Part shown: piece by piece, positions 1-7,377 of the stretch
How positions within the stretch are numbered: the first letter of the stretch is position 1
Layout: every line of letters starts with the position of its first letter
Origin: Parvularcula sp039033795
Lineage (GTDB): Bacteria > Pseudomonadota > Alphaproteobacteria > Caulobacterales > Parvularculaceae
NCBI GenBank assembly: GCA_039033795.1
Contig: JBCCBY010000020.1
Coordinates: forward strand, 1 to 18,206
DNA: 18,206 nucleotides
Direction of reading: 5' to 3'
The notes under the pieces: model-generated
The model's database searches: none
Seen by the model: only the letters and a program-made list of their open reading frames with translations
Told to the model about the DNA's origin: nothing
Translations under genes and position numbers: made by a program

Positions 1-562
1 CGAGCTCAACACCCATCAAATCATCGCTCGCGTAAGGCCGAAACGACGAGGTCGCGAGCAGCCCCAGCCAGAAGTCTTGAGCCGCAGGTGTTGGCGCAGC
101 AAGCGTGACAGCTGTGGGCAAACCACGCGCCACATCCGCCGCAAAACTAGGACCCGACAAAACGGCAGGCTCAGCTTCTGGCCACACCTCCTCAAGGACG
201 TGGTGCATGGGCGCGAGGGTATCGCGCTCCAATCCTTTCGAGCAAAGCGCCACCGGCAGACGCATCCTGGCGGTCGCGGCACAAAGCTCAATCAAGACAC
301 CGCGGCTATGCTGGGCCGGCACCGAAAAAACCAATGCCTGCGCCGATGACGCCAATGATAGATCTGTGGTTGCCTCAAGTGAAGGCGGAAGATCTATACC
401 CGGAAGGTAGCGGCGGTTTTCTCGCTCTTCATTCAGTGCACGAACATGGTCTTTTCTTCGTGACCAGATCATTGTAGAGCGGCCCTGATTGGCCATTAAA
501 ACAGCAAGGGCTGTGCCCCACGCCCCTGCGCCAGCGACAAAGATCGAGCGATCATCAGCCAT
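1..562 (-). CDS. gpsA: glycerol-3-phosphate dehydrogenase [NAD(P)+], partial (C-terminus beyond left edge)
   Basis: This enzyme reduces dihydroxyacetone phosphate to sn-glycerol 3-phosphate, the backbone of membrane phospholipids, in the cytoplasm. The reading frame is open from the ATG at 562 to base 1, giving 187 complete codons of a protein that is usually about 330 residues. The first residues carry the Rossmann dinucleotide-binding loop GAGAWGTALA (11-20). Further in are FSVPAQ, SKGLE and SGPSFAADVARGLPTAV, all family signatures, and the visible part ends at GVEL, just before the usual catalytic Lys region (GGALKN). The start shares one base with the tsaD stop (TGATG), so translation is probably coupled to tsaD, and the pair forms one minus-strand unit. 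The left part is missing only because the window ends. I am confident of the family. Confidence 0.95.
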   Translation of the reverse strand, partial: MADDRSIFVAGAGAWGTALAVLMANQGRSTMIWSRRKDHVRALNEERENRRYLPGIDLPPSLEATTDLSLASSAQALVFSVPAQHSRGVLIELCAATARMRLPVALCSKGLERDTLAPMHHVLEEVWPEAEPAVLSGPSFAADVARGLPTAVTLAAPTPAAQDFWLGLLATSSFRPYASDDLMGVEL

Positions 563-1650
563 CAAACCTTCACACCTCTCCGCCCCTTGCCCAGCACCGG
601 AGCCGATTGTTGGTCAAGGGGCCAACGTGGCCGCGGAGGAAGCGCCAACGCATCGTGTTGGCTTGGCGCTTTTCCTGCTTGATCGAGAAGATACCCCGCA
701 TACCCGATCATGGCTGCGTTGTCGGTGCAGTAGTGAAGACTAGGGGCGACGAAGCGCGCGCCTAAACTCAACGCTGTCTCTTCCAAACAGCCGCGAAGGA
801 TTTTGTTCGATGCCACTCCACCGGCGGCAATCAGTGTTTTGGCGCCCGTGGCCTCAAGGGCCGCGGACGTGCGTTGAGCGAGATGATCAACCGCTGCTTT
901 CTGAAAGGACGCACACAGATCTGCGCGGTCTTGCTCAGACAGCGGAGCGGCACGCTCTGCTGTCTGGCGCACGGCGGTTTTGAGGCCTGAAAAACTGAAG
1001 TCGAAGCCTTCTCGACCGAGAAGCGGGCGGGGCATCTTAAAGCGCAAGCCGTCGCCTTGAGCGGCCAACCGCTCAATGGCAGGGCCGCCGGGCGCGCCAA
1101 GACCCAAAAGCTTCGCGGTCTTGTCAAAGGCCTCACCGGCAGCATCGTCGATCGTCGTTCCAAGTCTTTTGGCCTCACCTGGACCCTTTAAAAGCAAGAG
1201 TTGGCTGTGGCCGCCGCTGACCAAGAGAAGAAGCGCTTCGCCATCGATCTCCGCCTCAAGCCCCGCTGAGCGCGCATGCCCTTCAAGATGGTTCACAGGG
1301 ACCAAGGGCACACCGGCCGCAAGGCTCAGCCCCTTGGCGAAGGTGAAGCCCGCCATCACCCCGCCGATCAGTCCCGGTCCAGCGGTGGCGGCGATCAGAT
1401 CAACATCGCTGAGAGCGACCCCGGCACGATCAAGTGCTTCGACCGTGACGTGATCAATCACATCAGCATGCGCGCGCGCGGCAATCTCAGGCACCACACC
1501 GCCATAGGGCGCGTGGGCCGCGTCCTGACCGCGCACGATGGACGAGAGCACCTCGACGCGATCGCCAATGCGAAGCACCGCCGCCGCGGTGTCATCGCAA
1601 CTGCTTTCAATGCCGAGAATGACGCGGGGGCTCTGCCCTTGATGGACCAT
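562..1650 (-). CDS. tsaD: tRNA N6-adenosine threonylcarbamoyltransferase TsaD (Kae1/YgjD/Gcp)
   Basis: TsaD transfers the threonylcarbamoyl group to A37 of ANN-decoding tRNAs, working with TsaB and TsaE (tsaE lies at 15626-16087). The 362-residue protein starts with ILGIESSCDDT (11-21). It carries the metal-binding HLEGH (His121 and His125), the VSGGHSQL nucleotide loop, the GGVASNKILR segment and CTDNAAMIGYAG near the end. The length is usual for the family. The frame is open further upstream to 1731, but the extra residues do not resemble the family and would overlap hemC, so I chose the ATG at 1650. That start has no strong ribosome binding site. The start lies only 27 bases from divergent hemC, so the promoters of the two genes must overlap each other or the coding sequences. 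The gene is followed directly by gpsA. Confidence 0.95.
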   Translation of the reverse strand: MVHQGQSPRVILGIESSCDDTAAAVLRIGDRVEVLSSIVRGQDAAHAPYGGVVPEIAARAHADVIDHVTVEALDRAGVALSDVDLIAATAGPGLIGGVMAGFTFAKGLSLAAGVPLVPVNHLEGHARSAGLEAEIDGEALLLLVSGGHSQLLLLKGPGEAKRLGTTIDDAAGEAFDKTAKLLGLGAPGGPAIERLAAQGDGLRFKMPRPLLGREGFDFSFSGLKTAVRQTAERAAPLSEQDRADLCASFQKAAVDHLAQRTSAALEATGAKTLIAAGGVASNKILRGCLEETALSLGARFVAPSLHYCTDNAAMIGYAGYLLDQAGKAPSQHDALALPPRPRWPLDQQSAPVLGKGRRGVKV

Positions 1651-1677
1651 GGCCGGACGCCTAGCACCGCGCGAGGT

Positions 1678-2631
1678 ATGCACAAACCCATCGTCATTGC
1701 GAGCCGCCAATCGCCCCTGGCCGTGGCCCAAGCAGAGGCCATTCGCCGCTCACTGGCCCAAACAGAAGACGTCGCTCCCAAGGACCTCGATACGCGCTTT
1801 CCGATCAAAACCTATGTGACCAGCGGCGACAAAAACCTTCAGGACACGCTGGCCGATGCAGGCGGCAAGGGACTGTTTGTGAAGGAAGTGGAAGCTGCGC
1901 TGCTGTCAGGCGAGGCCGACATTGCCGTTCATTCGATGAAGGACATGCCAGCCGCGATGCCTCAAGGCCTCGTCCTCGCCGCCATCCCTCCACGGGAAGA
2001 CCCCCGCGACGCCTTGATCACACTTTCGGGGCTTCATCTGGATGCGCTTCAAGAAGGGACGGTCATCGGCACGAGTTCCGTCCGGCGGGCGGCGCAGATT
2101 CGGCACCATCGCCCCGACGTCACCATCGTGCCGTTTCGCGGCAACGTCCAAACCCGACTTGATAAACTTGCAAGAGGTGATGCCGCGGGCACGTTTTTGG
2201 CCGAAGCGGGTTTGCAGCGGTTGGGCCGATCCGAGGTCAAGCGCCATGTGCTCGAGCCAGAGGTGATGCTGCCTGCCCTCGGGCAAGGCGTTCTCTGTGT
2301 CCAGGCCCGCGCTGGCGATGAGCAGATACTCGCGCTTTGCGCGTCCATCACGTGCCGCAAAACCGCCCTTGAATCAGCCGTGGAGAGAGCTTTTCTTGGC
2401 CGGCTCGATGGCTCCTGCCGCACCCCTATGGCTGGATTGGCGATAGCGGCTCGCGATGAGATCCATTTTCGAGCTGAAATCCTTAGCCTCAATGGGCAGT
2501 TGACCGAGCGGTGTGACAAACGCTTTCCGGTCGGCGAACCAGCGCAGATGGCTCGTCTTGGTGTATCGTTTGCCGAGAACTTGATGGAGCGCGCCCCAGC
2601 TGACCTACGCCATGCCTTCAAACTCGTTTGA
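1678..2631 (+). CDS. hemC: hydroxymethylbilane synthase (porphobilinogen deaminase)
   Basis: HemC condenses four porphobilinogen molecules into the linear tetrapyrrole hydroxymethylbilane, the substrate of HemD, in the cytoplasm. The 317-residue product shows IASRQSPLAVAQA (7-19), GLFVKEVEAAL, HSMKDMP (85-91, with the catalytic Asp89), GTSSVRRAAQ (131-140) and FRGNVQTRLDKL. It also has LDGSCRTPMAG, in which Cys247 is the expected attachment point of the dipyrromethane cofactor. The frame is open well upstream, but there it is antisense to tsaD. The ATG at 1678 puts the family N-terminus at the right place, with only a weak GAGG two bases before it. The gene overlaps hemD by 20 bases, so the two consecutive pathway enzymes are probably coupled in translation. 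Confidence 0.96.
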   Translation: MHKPIVIASRQSPLAVAQAEAIRRSLAQTEDVAPKDLDTRFPIKTYVTSGDKNLQDTLADAGGKGLFVKEVEAALLSGEADIAVHSMKDMPAAMPQGLVLAAIPPREDPRDALITLSGLHLDALQEGTVIGTSSVRRAAQIRHHRPDVTIVPFRGNVQTRLDKLARGDAAGTFLAEAGLQRLGRSEVKRHVLEPEVMLPALGQGVLCVQARAGDEQILALCASITCRKTALESAVERAFLGRLDGSCRTPMAGLAIAARDEIHFRAEILSLNGQLTERCDKRFPVGEPAQMARLGVSFAENLMERAPADLRHAFKLV

Positions 2632-3328
2632 CCGTCCACTGGTTCTGATCACGCGGCCCCAACCTGAAGCCGACGATCTCGCCGAACGGTTGCGCAGCAA
2701 GGGCATTGGTGTCGCCATGGCACCGCTCTTCACGATAAAACCGGCACGTCTCGGCCCCCTCCCCCAGGCCAATGCCTTGCTTCTGACGTCGCCGCGCGCC
2801 GCGCGCTATCTGCCCGCAGGTGTCCAAGACATGCCCACCTACGCCTTGGGAGAAGCGACGGCAGAGGCAGCAAAGCGAGCCGGGCTTAACGTGGTCGCGC
2901 AAGGCGCAGGCAGCAGCGACACCCTCCCCTTGCACCACCTTCCGCAGGACACAGCGGTGCTTCATCTTTCAGGAGACGCGATCGCCCGCGATTTGGCTCC
3001 AGTCTTTCAGAGCCTCGCAATCCCCTATCACCGGGTCGTCACCTACATGGCCGAAAGCGCCGAAGAATTGCCCGCCACCGCGGGATCTTTCTTGCTCGAT
3101 GGCGGGCCCAAAATCGTGACGCTGTTCTCGGTGCGAGCGGCACAGGTCTTTGCTCAATTGGTCGCAGCAGCGGGCCTGGACGATAGGCTGACCAGCGTCA
3201 CCGCAGCCTGTTTTGGCCCAAGGATAGCGCGGGCTGCGCGCCAATCGCTACCTTACCGATCTGTTCGGGAATCCGAGGCCGGGAACGTCACCGGGTTCGT
3301 TGACTTCGTTTCTTCAGGCGCCTCATAA
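2612..3328 (+). CDS. hemD: uroporphyrinogen-III synthase
   Basis: HemD closes hydroxymethylbilane into uroporphyrinogen III with inversion of ring D, the branch point to heme, siroheme and cobalamin. The family is poorly conserved, so the call rests on several modest signals plus position. These are LITRPQPEADDLAERL near the N-terminus, LLTSPRAARYL, YALGEATAEAAKRAG, VLHLSGD, LFSVRAAQVFAQLV and ACFGPRIARAA, in the order found in HemD. The length of 238 residues is typical. The ATG at 2612 lies inside the end of hemC in another frame, giving a 20-base overlap. I see no other credible start, because the N-terminal TRP motif follows within about 15 residues. Position directly after hemC strongly supports the assignment. 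Confidence 0.9.
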   Translation: MPSNSFDRPLVLITRPQPEADDLAERLRSKGIGVAMAPLFTIKPARLGPLPQANALLLTSPRAARYLPAGVQDMPTYALGEATAEAAKRAGLNVVAQGAGSSDTLPLHHLPQDTAVLHLSGDAIARDLAPVFQSLAIPYHRVVTYMAESAEELPATAGSFLLDGGPKIVTLFSVRAAQVFAQLVAAAGLDDRLTSVTAACFGPRIARAARQSLPYRSVRESEAGNVTGFVDFVSSGAS

Positions 3329-3388
3329 GCGGGCTCGGGTGACGGGTCGCCCACGCGAAAAAAAGTCTCAAAAGGGGCCTTGGGTGTG

Positions 3389-5356
3389 ATGATCGAGAAC
3401 GACAAGAAAAACGACGACGAGGAAACCAAGGCGGAAAGCGAAGAGCACACAACGGTCGATGCTGAGATCGTTGAGGATATCCAGGCCGAAGCCATCAGCG
3501 ATCCTGAAGAACCAAGTCTCGTCGACCCTGAAGAACCCGGCGATGGCGAACAGGTCTCTGACACGCCCACGGAAGAAGACACCGTCGAGGCAAAAAGCGG
3601 CTCGTCTTTGCCCTTCTACGCCGTTGCCGTCCTCGCCGCCGTCATCGTGGGTACAGTGATTGTCGTCAGCGGCAACCAGGAGACAGCCCTGACCAATGAA
3701 CAGGGCATCGTGATCTCTGACGCTGGCGAAGAAAGCACCATTCTTTTCCCGGTGCCGCGAACAGCGGACGGCCCGATTGTCTCGGATTCTGACGCAGTTG
3801 TTGGAGAGGCAGACGAAAGCCCTGTTCCTGAAGCGGCCGCTGTCGAAACCGATCAGCCTGACATGGTGGAAGACACGGTCGTCGAGACCGAAGAGCCCGC
3901 CTTGGCGACGATGGACGAAGAGGTGGCAGCCGCCTCCGATGAGCCATCTGCTGACCAAACCACGGCGACCGCTGATGTGGAGATGGTCGCAGACGTTGCC
4001 GATGTTGAACCCGAACCAGTCGTCCCCGAGCTCTCAACTGAGGCCTTGAATGACACAGAGACGGGTGATGATCTTGATCAAGTGGATGTTGCCGAACAGG
4101 CAACGGACGACACAGACGACGTCACCCTTAGCGAGCAAACCGCCGAAAACGCAGCCGCTTTGGCGACAGCCGAAGCGATTGAGGCAGAACGAGCCGAAGG
4201 CTTACGTCAGCTGGCAGAAGAGCGTGAAGCGGAACGCCAGGCAACGCTCATCGCCGAGGCCGAGGCCGAAGACGCGGCAGCCCGTGAGCGGGTTGCCGGA
4301 TTGCGTCAGCTCGCCGAAGAGCGCGCGGCCGAACGCCGTGTGGCGAACGCAGAGGCGCCCTCAAACCCTGAATCTGCGCCCGAGCCATTGGCAGCGACGG
4401 AACCAATAGCGGCGCCAGAACCATTGGTGGCAGCAGCCGATGACATCGCTCCGCCCACCGTCGCTGTGATCCCGGAAGAACAAATCGAAACCCTCCGTAG
4501 GGAAATTGTCGAAAACGTTGCAAGCATCGTCGAGAATGTTTCGGACAATGTTCGAGAAGGCGTCACGTCGGAGGTTCTTGCGCAAACCCTCGCGCAAACC
4601 GAAGAGGCGATCGATACCCGCTTTGCTCAAACGCAGGCCCAAGTGGCACAAACCCAAGCACAACTTCAGCAAACTGAGCAAGTGATCGGAAGCCAGCTGA
4701 GCCAAACCCAAGCCGCCCTTCAGCAGACCGACCGCCGTCTTGCGGAAATTCAACAATCCCTCAGTGCTCAACAACAAGCGTCCCAAGCGCAGATTTCGCA
4801 ACTGGATAGTCGGATCGTGCAACTCCAAACGCGTGACGTCGCCGTCGCCCAGCGCGGCGCGCTGTTGGTTGCTGTGACTGAACTGGGTGATCGGATCGAT
4901 TCCGGTCAGCCCTTTCGTCGACAACTCAACACCATCGAAGCGATCACGGGTGGACGAACGGAGCTTTCCGAGTTGCGCCCCTTCGCCGATCAAGGGCTAC
5001 CGTCGAGCGATGCCATGCGCACCGATTTCGATGAAGCGGCCCGGGCGGCCCTTGCGGGCGCCAAACGCGATGATGCCGACGGTATTCTCGACAAATTCTT
5101 CGCCAATTTGGCAGGCCTTTTCACCATCCGCCCGGTGGGTGAAGCCGAGGGCGATAGCGTTGGCGCGGTGATCGCACGCGCAGAGCAGCGGCTCGAGGGT
5201 GGCGACTTGGGCGCAGCCACCGACGAGCTGTCACAGCTTGATGGCTCCGCCGAAACAGCTTTTGCTGATTGGGTCGCAGCCGCAGAAGCGAAAGCAACCG
5301 CCAGCCGCGGTCTTCGCGCTTTGGAACAGCAAGTGACCGCTCCGCGCCGCGGCTAA
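3389..5356 (+). CDS. bacterial mitofilin/Mic60 homologue (COG4223-type inner-membrane protein)
   Basis: The product resembles the alphaproteobacterial homologue of mitochondrial Mic60, the cristae-junction protein, which in these bacteria is found beside heme genes and is linked to intracytoplasmic membrane shape. Starting at the ATG (655 residues), it has a very acidic cytoplasmic N-terminus of about 73 residues and one membrane segment (about 74-94, FYAVAVLAAVIVGTVIVV). A long acidic, Ala/Pro/Glu-rich periplasmic stretch follows. It contains a repeated GLRQLAEER element at 271 and 304, and a Gln/Thr-rich heptad coiled coil at about 397-483. The last 170 residues (RGALLVAVTELGDRIDSG to the end) resemble the mitofilin C-terminal domain. 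A GTG at 3386 is an alternative start, with AAAGGGG at 3371-3377 as ribosome binding site. The gene lies 60 bases after hemD and 24 bases before hemY. The low-complexity parts carry no homology information, so the call depends on architecture, the C-terminus and position. Confidence 0.85.
   Translation: MIENDKKNDDEETKAESEEHTTVDAEIVEDIQAEAISDPEEPSLVDPEEPGDGEQVSDTPTEEDTVEAKSGSSLPFYAVAVLAAVIVGTVIVVSGNQETALTNEQGIVISDAGEESTILFPVPRTADGPIVSDSDAVVGEADESPVPEAAAVETDQPDMVEDTVVETEEPALATMDEEVAAASDEPSADQTTATADVEMVADVADVEPEPVVPELSTEALNDTETGDDLDQVDVAEQATDDTDDVTLSEQTAENAAALATAEAIEAERAEGLRQLAEEREAERQATLIAEAEAEDAAARERVAGLRQLAEERAAERRVANAEAPSNPESAPEPLAATEPIAAPEPLVAAADDIAPPTVAVIPEEQIETLRREIVENVASIVENVSDNVREGVTSEVLAQTLAQTEEAIDTRFAQTQAQVAQTQAQLQQTEQVIGSQLSQTQAALQQTDRRLAEIQQSLSAQQQASQAQISQLDSRIVQLQTRDVAVAQRGALLVAVTELGDRIDSGQPFRRQLNTIEAITGGRTELSELRPFADQGLPSSDAMRTDFDEAARAALAGAKRDDADGILDKFFANLAGLFTIRPVGEAEGDSVGAVIARAEQRLEGGDLGAATDELSQLDGSAETAFADWVAAAEAKATASRGLRALEQQVTAPRRG
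4199..4336 (+). repeat. internal 99-bp-spaced repeat in the mitofilin gene
   Basis: The 13-residue element GLRQLAEERxAER is encoded twice, at 4199-4237 and 4298-4336, exactly 99 bases (33 codons) apart. The DNA copies differ at many third positions while the protein is nearly identical, so selection appears to hold the peptide rather than the DNA. The surrounding residues are Ala/Glu/Arg-rich and look helical. A 33-residue step equals three 11-residue turns, which would fit a right-handed coiled coil, but that is inference. Confidence 0.75.
4577..4837 (+). repeat. Gln/Thr-rich heptad coiled coil in the mitofilin gene
   Basis: Residues about 397-483 of the Mic60 homologue repeat with a seven-residue period, for example AQTQAQV, AQTQAQL, QQTEQVI, LSQTQAA and LQQTDRR, continuing to LDSRIVQLQTRD. 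Hydrophobic residues recur at heptad spacing, as expected for a left-handed coiled coil. This matches the central coiled-coil region known in Mic60 proteins, just before the C-terminal domain. Confidence 0.75.
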
Positions 5357-5380
5357 GGCGGGGCGGCGCCCGAGGACGCC

Positions 5381-6946
5381 ATGATCAGAATTCTCATCTA
5401 TATTCTGCTGGTGATCGCCGCTGCGGGCATCATCACCTTCTTGGCTGATGTCAGTGGGTTTGCAGTTATCCGGTGGGAAGGAACCCAGGTCGAATTGCCA
5501 ACAGCTTTGTTGGCCGGGCTTGGGATCATCGCAGCGCTGACATTTTTCTTCAGTGGGCAGATTGTTAGCTGGACTGTTGGATTGCCTGCACGCCTGCGCC
5601 GCCGCGCGGAGGATAATGCACGGGCACGCGGCATGATGGCCCTGACCCGAGGTTTAGAGGCAGTTGCCGCCGGGGACGCCGCCGATGCGCAGCGCCATGC
5701 CCGTGCTGCAACGAAGAACCTCGATGAGCCTGCCCTCACCAGGCTGCTCACCGCGCAAGCCGCGCAGCTGGCCGGTGACCGCGTGACCGCAGAAGCGGCC
5801 TATGCCGGTATGCTCGAAGCGCCGGAGACGGAGTTTCTGGGCTTGCGTGGCCTCTACCTTCACGCCCTCGCAAGTGGCGATCAAGAAGAAGCACGCGCCT
5901 TCGCCGAACGCGCCTTTGAGCTTCGTCCCGGTACGTCTTGGGCTTTTGAAAGCGTGCTGTCCTTGGGGCTCGAACGCGGCGCTTGGGGTGACGCAATTGA
6001 TGCGATCACCCGCGCCCGACAGAACGGTGCAGCAGATGGGCCAGCGTTCAAACGCATCGAAAGTGCGTTGCTGACCGCGCAAGCCTTCGCAGCCAGCGAA
6101 TCAGATGATCATGATACGGCGCTTAAAGATGCAGAAGCGGCGCTGAAGAAAGCACCATCGCTCACCCCCGCCGCTGCCATTGCGGCGGAGTCCGAGGTCA
6201 GAGCAGGCCGTCGTTCCCGGGCCGTTAAAATCCTTGGCGACGCTTGGGCGGCCGAACCTCATCCTGGGCTCGCCGCCGTCATGCGCCGGATCTTTGAGCA
6301 TGAGCGCGACGAGCGGATCGCCGGTCGCCTGATGAAACTGGCAGAGAAAAAACCTGAGCACCCCGAGAGTCAGCTGTTGCTCGCGCAAGTGCAACTCGAA
6401 GGGGGCCAGGCCGACGCGGCACAAGAAACCCTCGCGCCGCTCATCAAAGGCCGCGCGAGCCGCCGTGTTCTTTCCCTCATGGCTGATATCACAGAGACGC
6501 GTTACGGCGCCGATGCCGCTGGCCCTTGGAGAACGAAAGCCGCCAACGCACCGTTAGACATCATCCCCGGTCAAGACGGTGATTTTCAGTACACAACAGA
6601 AGGATGGCGACGGCTGATCCGAGAATTCGGTGAACACGCACGATTGGCGCCGCCGCCGCTCGAGGTTGAAGCGCCTGAGCTTGATATCGATGAAGTGCGC
6701 GCGCTCTTGGCACCTCCGCCCGAGGCCGCAAAACCGGAACCTGACAAGGAGAGCGACGAAGGCGACGAAGGCGACAACGACAGTCACCCAGCGTCGCTTC
6801 ATGCTGTCGCGGAAAACGACGCCACAATGGCTTCAGCTGACACCAAGGCTGATGACACGGGCACCGGGGACACTGGCAAAGAGGACACCGGTACAGAGGA
6901 CACGAAAAACGGCGACGAACCGAAGCCCGTCGCCGCCGCATCCTAG
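5381..6946 (+). CDS. hemY: HemY-type inner-membrane TPR protein
   Basis: The 521-residue protein matches the HemY N-terminal domain family, membrane-anchored TPR proteins found beside late heme-pathway genes. Despite the name it is not the Gram-positive protoporphyrinogen oxidase, and its biochemical role is not settled. It starts MIRILIYILLVIAAAGIITFL, a first membrane helix. A second lies at about 41-60 (LLAGLGIIAALTFFFSGQIV), followed by PARLRRRAEDNARARG, a typical HemY junction. Helical Ala-rich repeats consistent with TPRs fill residues about 80-400. The C-terminus (about 440-521) is an acidic low-complexity tail containing a five-residue tandem repeat. The ATG at 5381 has GAGGA at 5372-5376. 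It follows the mitofilin gene by 24 bases and converges on trxA with a 17-base gap. Confidence 0.9.
   Translation: MIRILIYILLVIAAAGIITFLADVSGFAVIRWEGTQVELPTALLAGLGIIAALTFFFSGQIVSWTVGLPARLRRRAEDNARARGMMALTRGLEAVAAGDAADAQRHARAATKNLDEPALTRLLTAQAAQLAGDRVTAEAAYAGMLEAPETEFLGLRGLYLHALASGDQEEARAFAERAFELRPGTSWAFESVLSLGLERGAWGDAIDAITRARQNGAADGPAFKRIESALLTAQAFAASESDDHDTALKDAEAALKKAPSLTPAAAIAAESEVRAGRRSRAVKILGDAWAAEPHPGLAAVMRRIFEHERDERIAGRLMKLAEKKPEHPESQLLLAQVQLEGGQADAAQETLAPLIKGRASRRVLSLMADITETRYGADAAGPWRTKAANAPLDIIPGQDGDFQYTTEGWRRLIREFGEHARLAPPPLEVEAPELDIDEVRALLAPPPEAAKPEPDKESDEGDEGDNDSHPASLHAVAENDATMASADTKADDTGTGDTGKEDTGTEDTKNGDEPKPVAAAS
6854..6904 (+). repeat. 15-bp tandem repeat (3.4 copies) in the acidic tail of hemY
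   Basis: The units start with GACAC at 6854, 6869, 6884 and 6899, exactly 15 bases apart and in frame. They encode DTGTG, DTGKE, DTGTE and DT. Second and third codon positions vary between units, so it is an aged repeat rather than a fresh duplication. A shorter GACGAAGGC doublet lies upstream around 6757-6774 (DEGDEG). Both lie in the disordered-looking acidic tail of HemY. Confidence 0.8.
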
Positions 6947-6963
6947 TTAGGGTCGACCGGTAA

Positions 6964-7290
6964 TCAGGCGCTCACGGTCTCTTTGATCCAAGCCTCAAGC
7001 TGTGATTTCGGCGCAGCGCCGACCTTGGTCGACAGAAGCTCTCCATCTTTGAAGATCATGAGAGTCGGGACGCCGCGCACGCCATATTGGCCCGGCGTGT
7101 TCGGATTTTCGTCGATATCGACCTTGGCGACGGTCAGGTCACCGGACATCTCGCCGGCGATCTCCTCAAGAGCTGGAGAAATCTGTTTACAAGGGCCACA
7201 CCAGGTCGCCCAGAAATCCACCAGGACATGCCCATCAGCGCTGAGTACGTCGTCAGGAAAGCTCGTATCGGTCACATTTTTGGTGCTCAT
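6964..7290 (-). CDS. trxA: thioredoxin
   Basis: This is a classical cytoplasmic thioredoxin, a dithiol carrier that reduces disulfides in ribonucleotide reductase, PAPS reductase, methionine sulfoxide reductases and others. The 108-residue product has VLVDFWATWCGPCKQ with the redox pair Cys31 and Cys34, VDIDENP, and GVPTLMIF with the cis-Pro at 75. It lacks a signal peptide. A GTG one codon upstream (7293) is possible, but the ATG at 7290 has AGGA at 7299-7302 with eight-base spacing. It lies 87 bases downstream of addA on the same strand, so it may be read from the tail of that operon, a promoter of its own, or both. It ends 17 bases from convergent hemY. Confidence 0.96.
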   Translation of the reverse strand: MSTKNVTDTSFPDDVLSADGHVLVDFWATWCGPCKQISPALEEIAGEMSGDLTVAKVDIDENPNTPGQYGVRGVPTLMIFKDGELLSTKVGAAPKSQLEAWIKETVSA

Positions 7291-7377
7291 CACATGGATC
7301 CTTTCGCGACGCGTGAATTATGAACAGTTTTCGCCGAGACAAGTGCTGAAAGTTTCTGAAGCCCCCGCGACGATTCC
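7291..7377 (-). promoter_or_regulatory. trxA leader with its own ribosome binding site; possible weak promoter
   Basis: The 87 bases between addA and trxA are unusually long for this tightly packed strand. A clear ribosome binding site, GAAAGGA on the minus strand (7299-7305), serves trxA. A TTGTCT hexamer (7337-7342) and a CATAAT hexamer (7317-7322) resemble -35 and -10 boxes, but the spacer is only 14 bases, so the promoter reading is doubtful. No terminator hairpin is evident after addA. Confidence 0.3.

Noticed and set aside
1276..1677. N-terminal extension of hemC of 134 codons
   Set aside because: The extension is antisense to tsaD and bears no resemblance to HemC, whose N-terminus begins at 1678.
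3337..3352. GGGTGA/TCGCCC hairpin between hemD and the mitofilin gene, as terminator or attenuator
   Set aside because: The stem has only six pairs including a wobble and is followed by A, not T, on the plus strand. It could easily be chance.
4361..4993. Long open frame on the minus strand opposite the mitofilin gene
   Set aside because: It is fully antisense to a well-supported gene, is Leu/Arg/Gly-rich, and arises from the codon pattern of the plus strand. No ribosome binding site or recognisable domain is seen.
7317..7342. TTGTCT/CATAAT promoter for trxA
   Set aside because: The 14-base spacer is too short for a normal sigma-70 type promoter, so it is mentioned only as a weak possibility in the leader entry.
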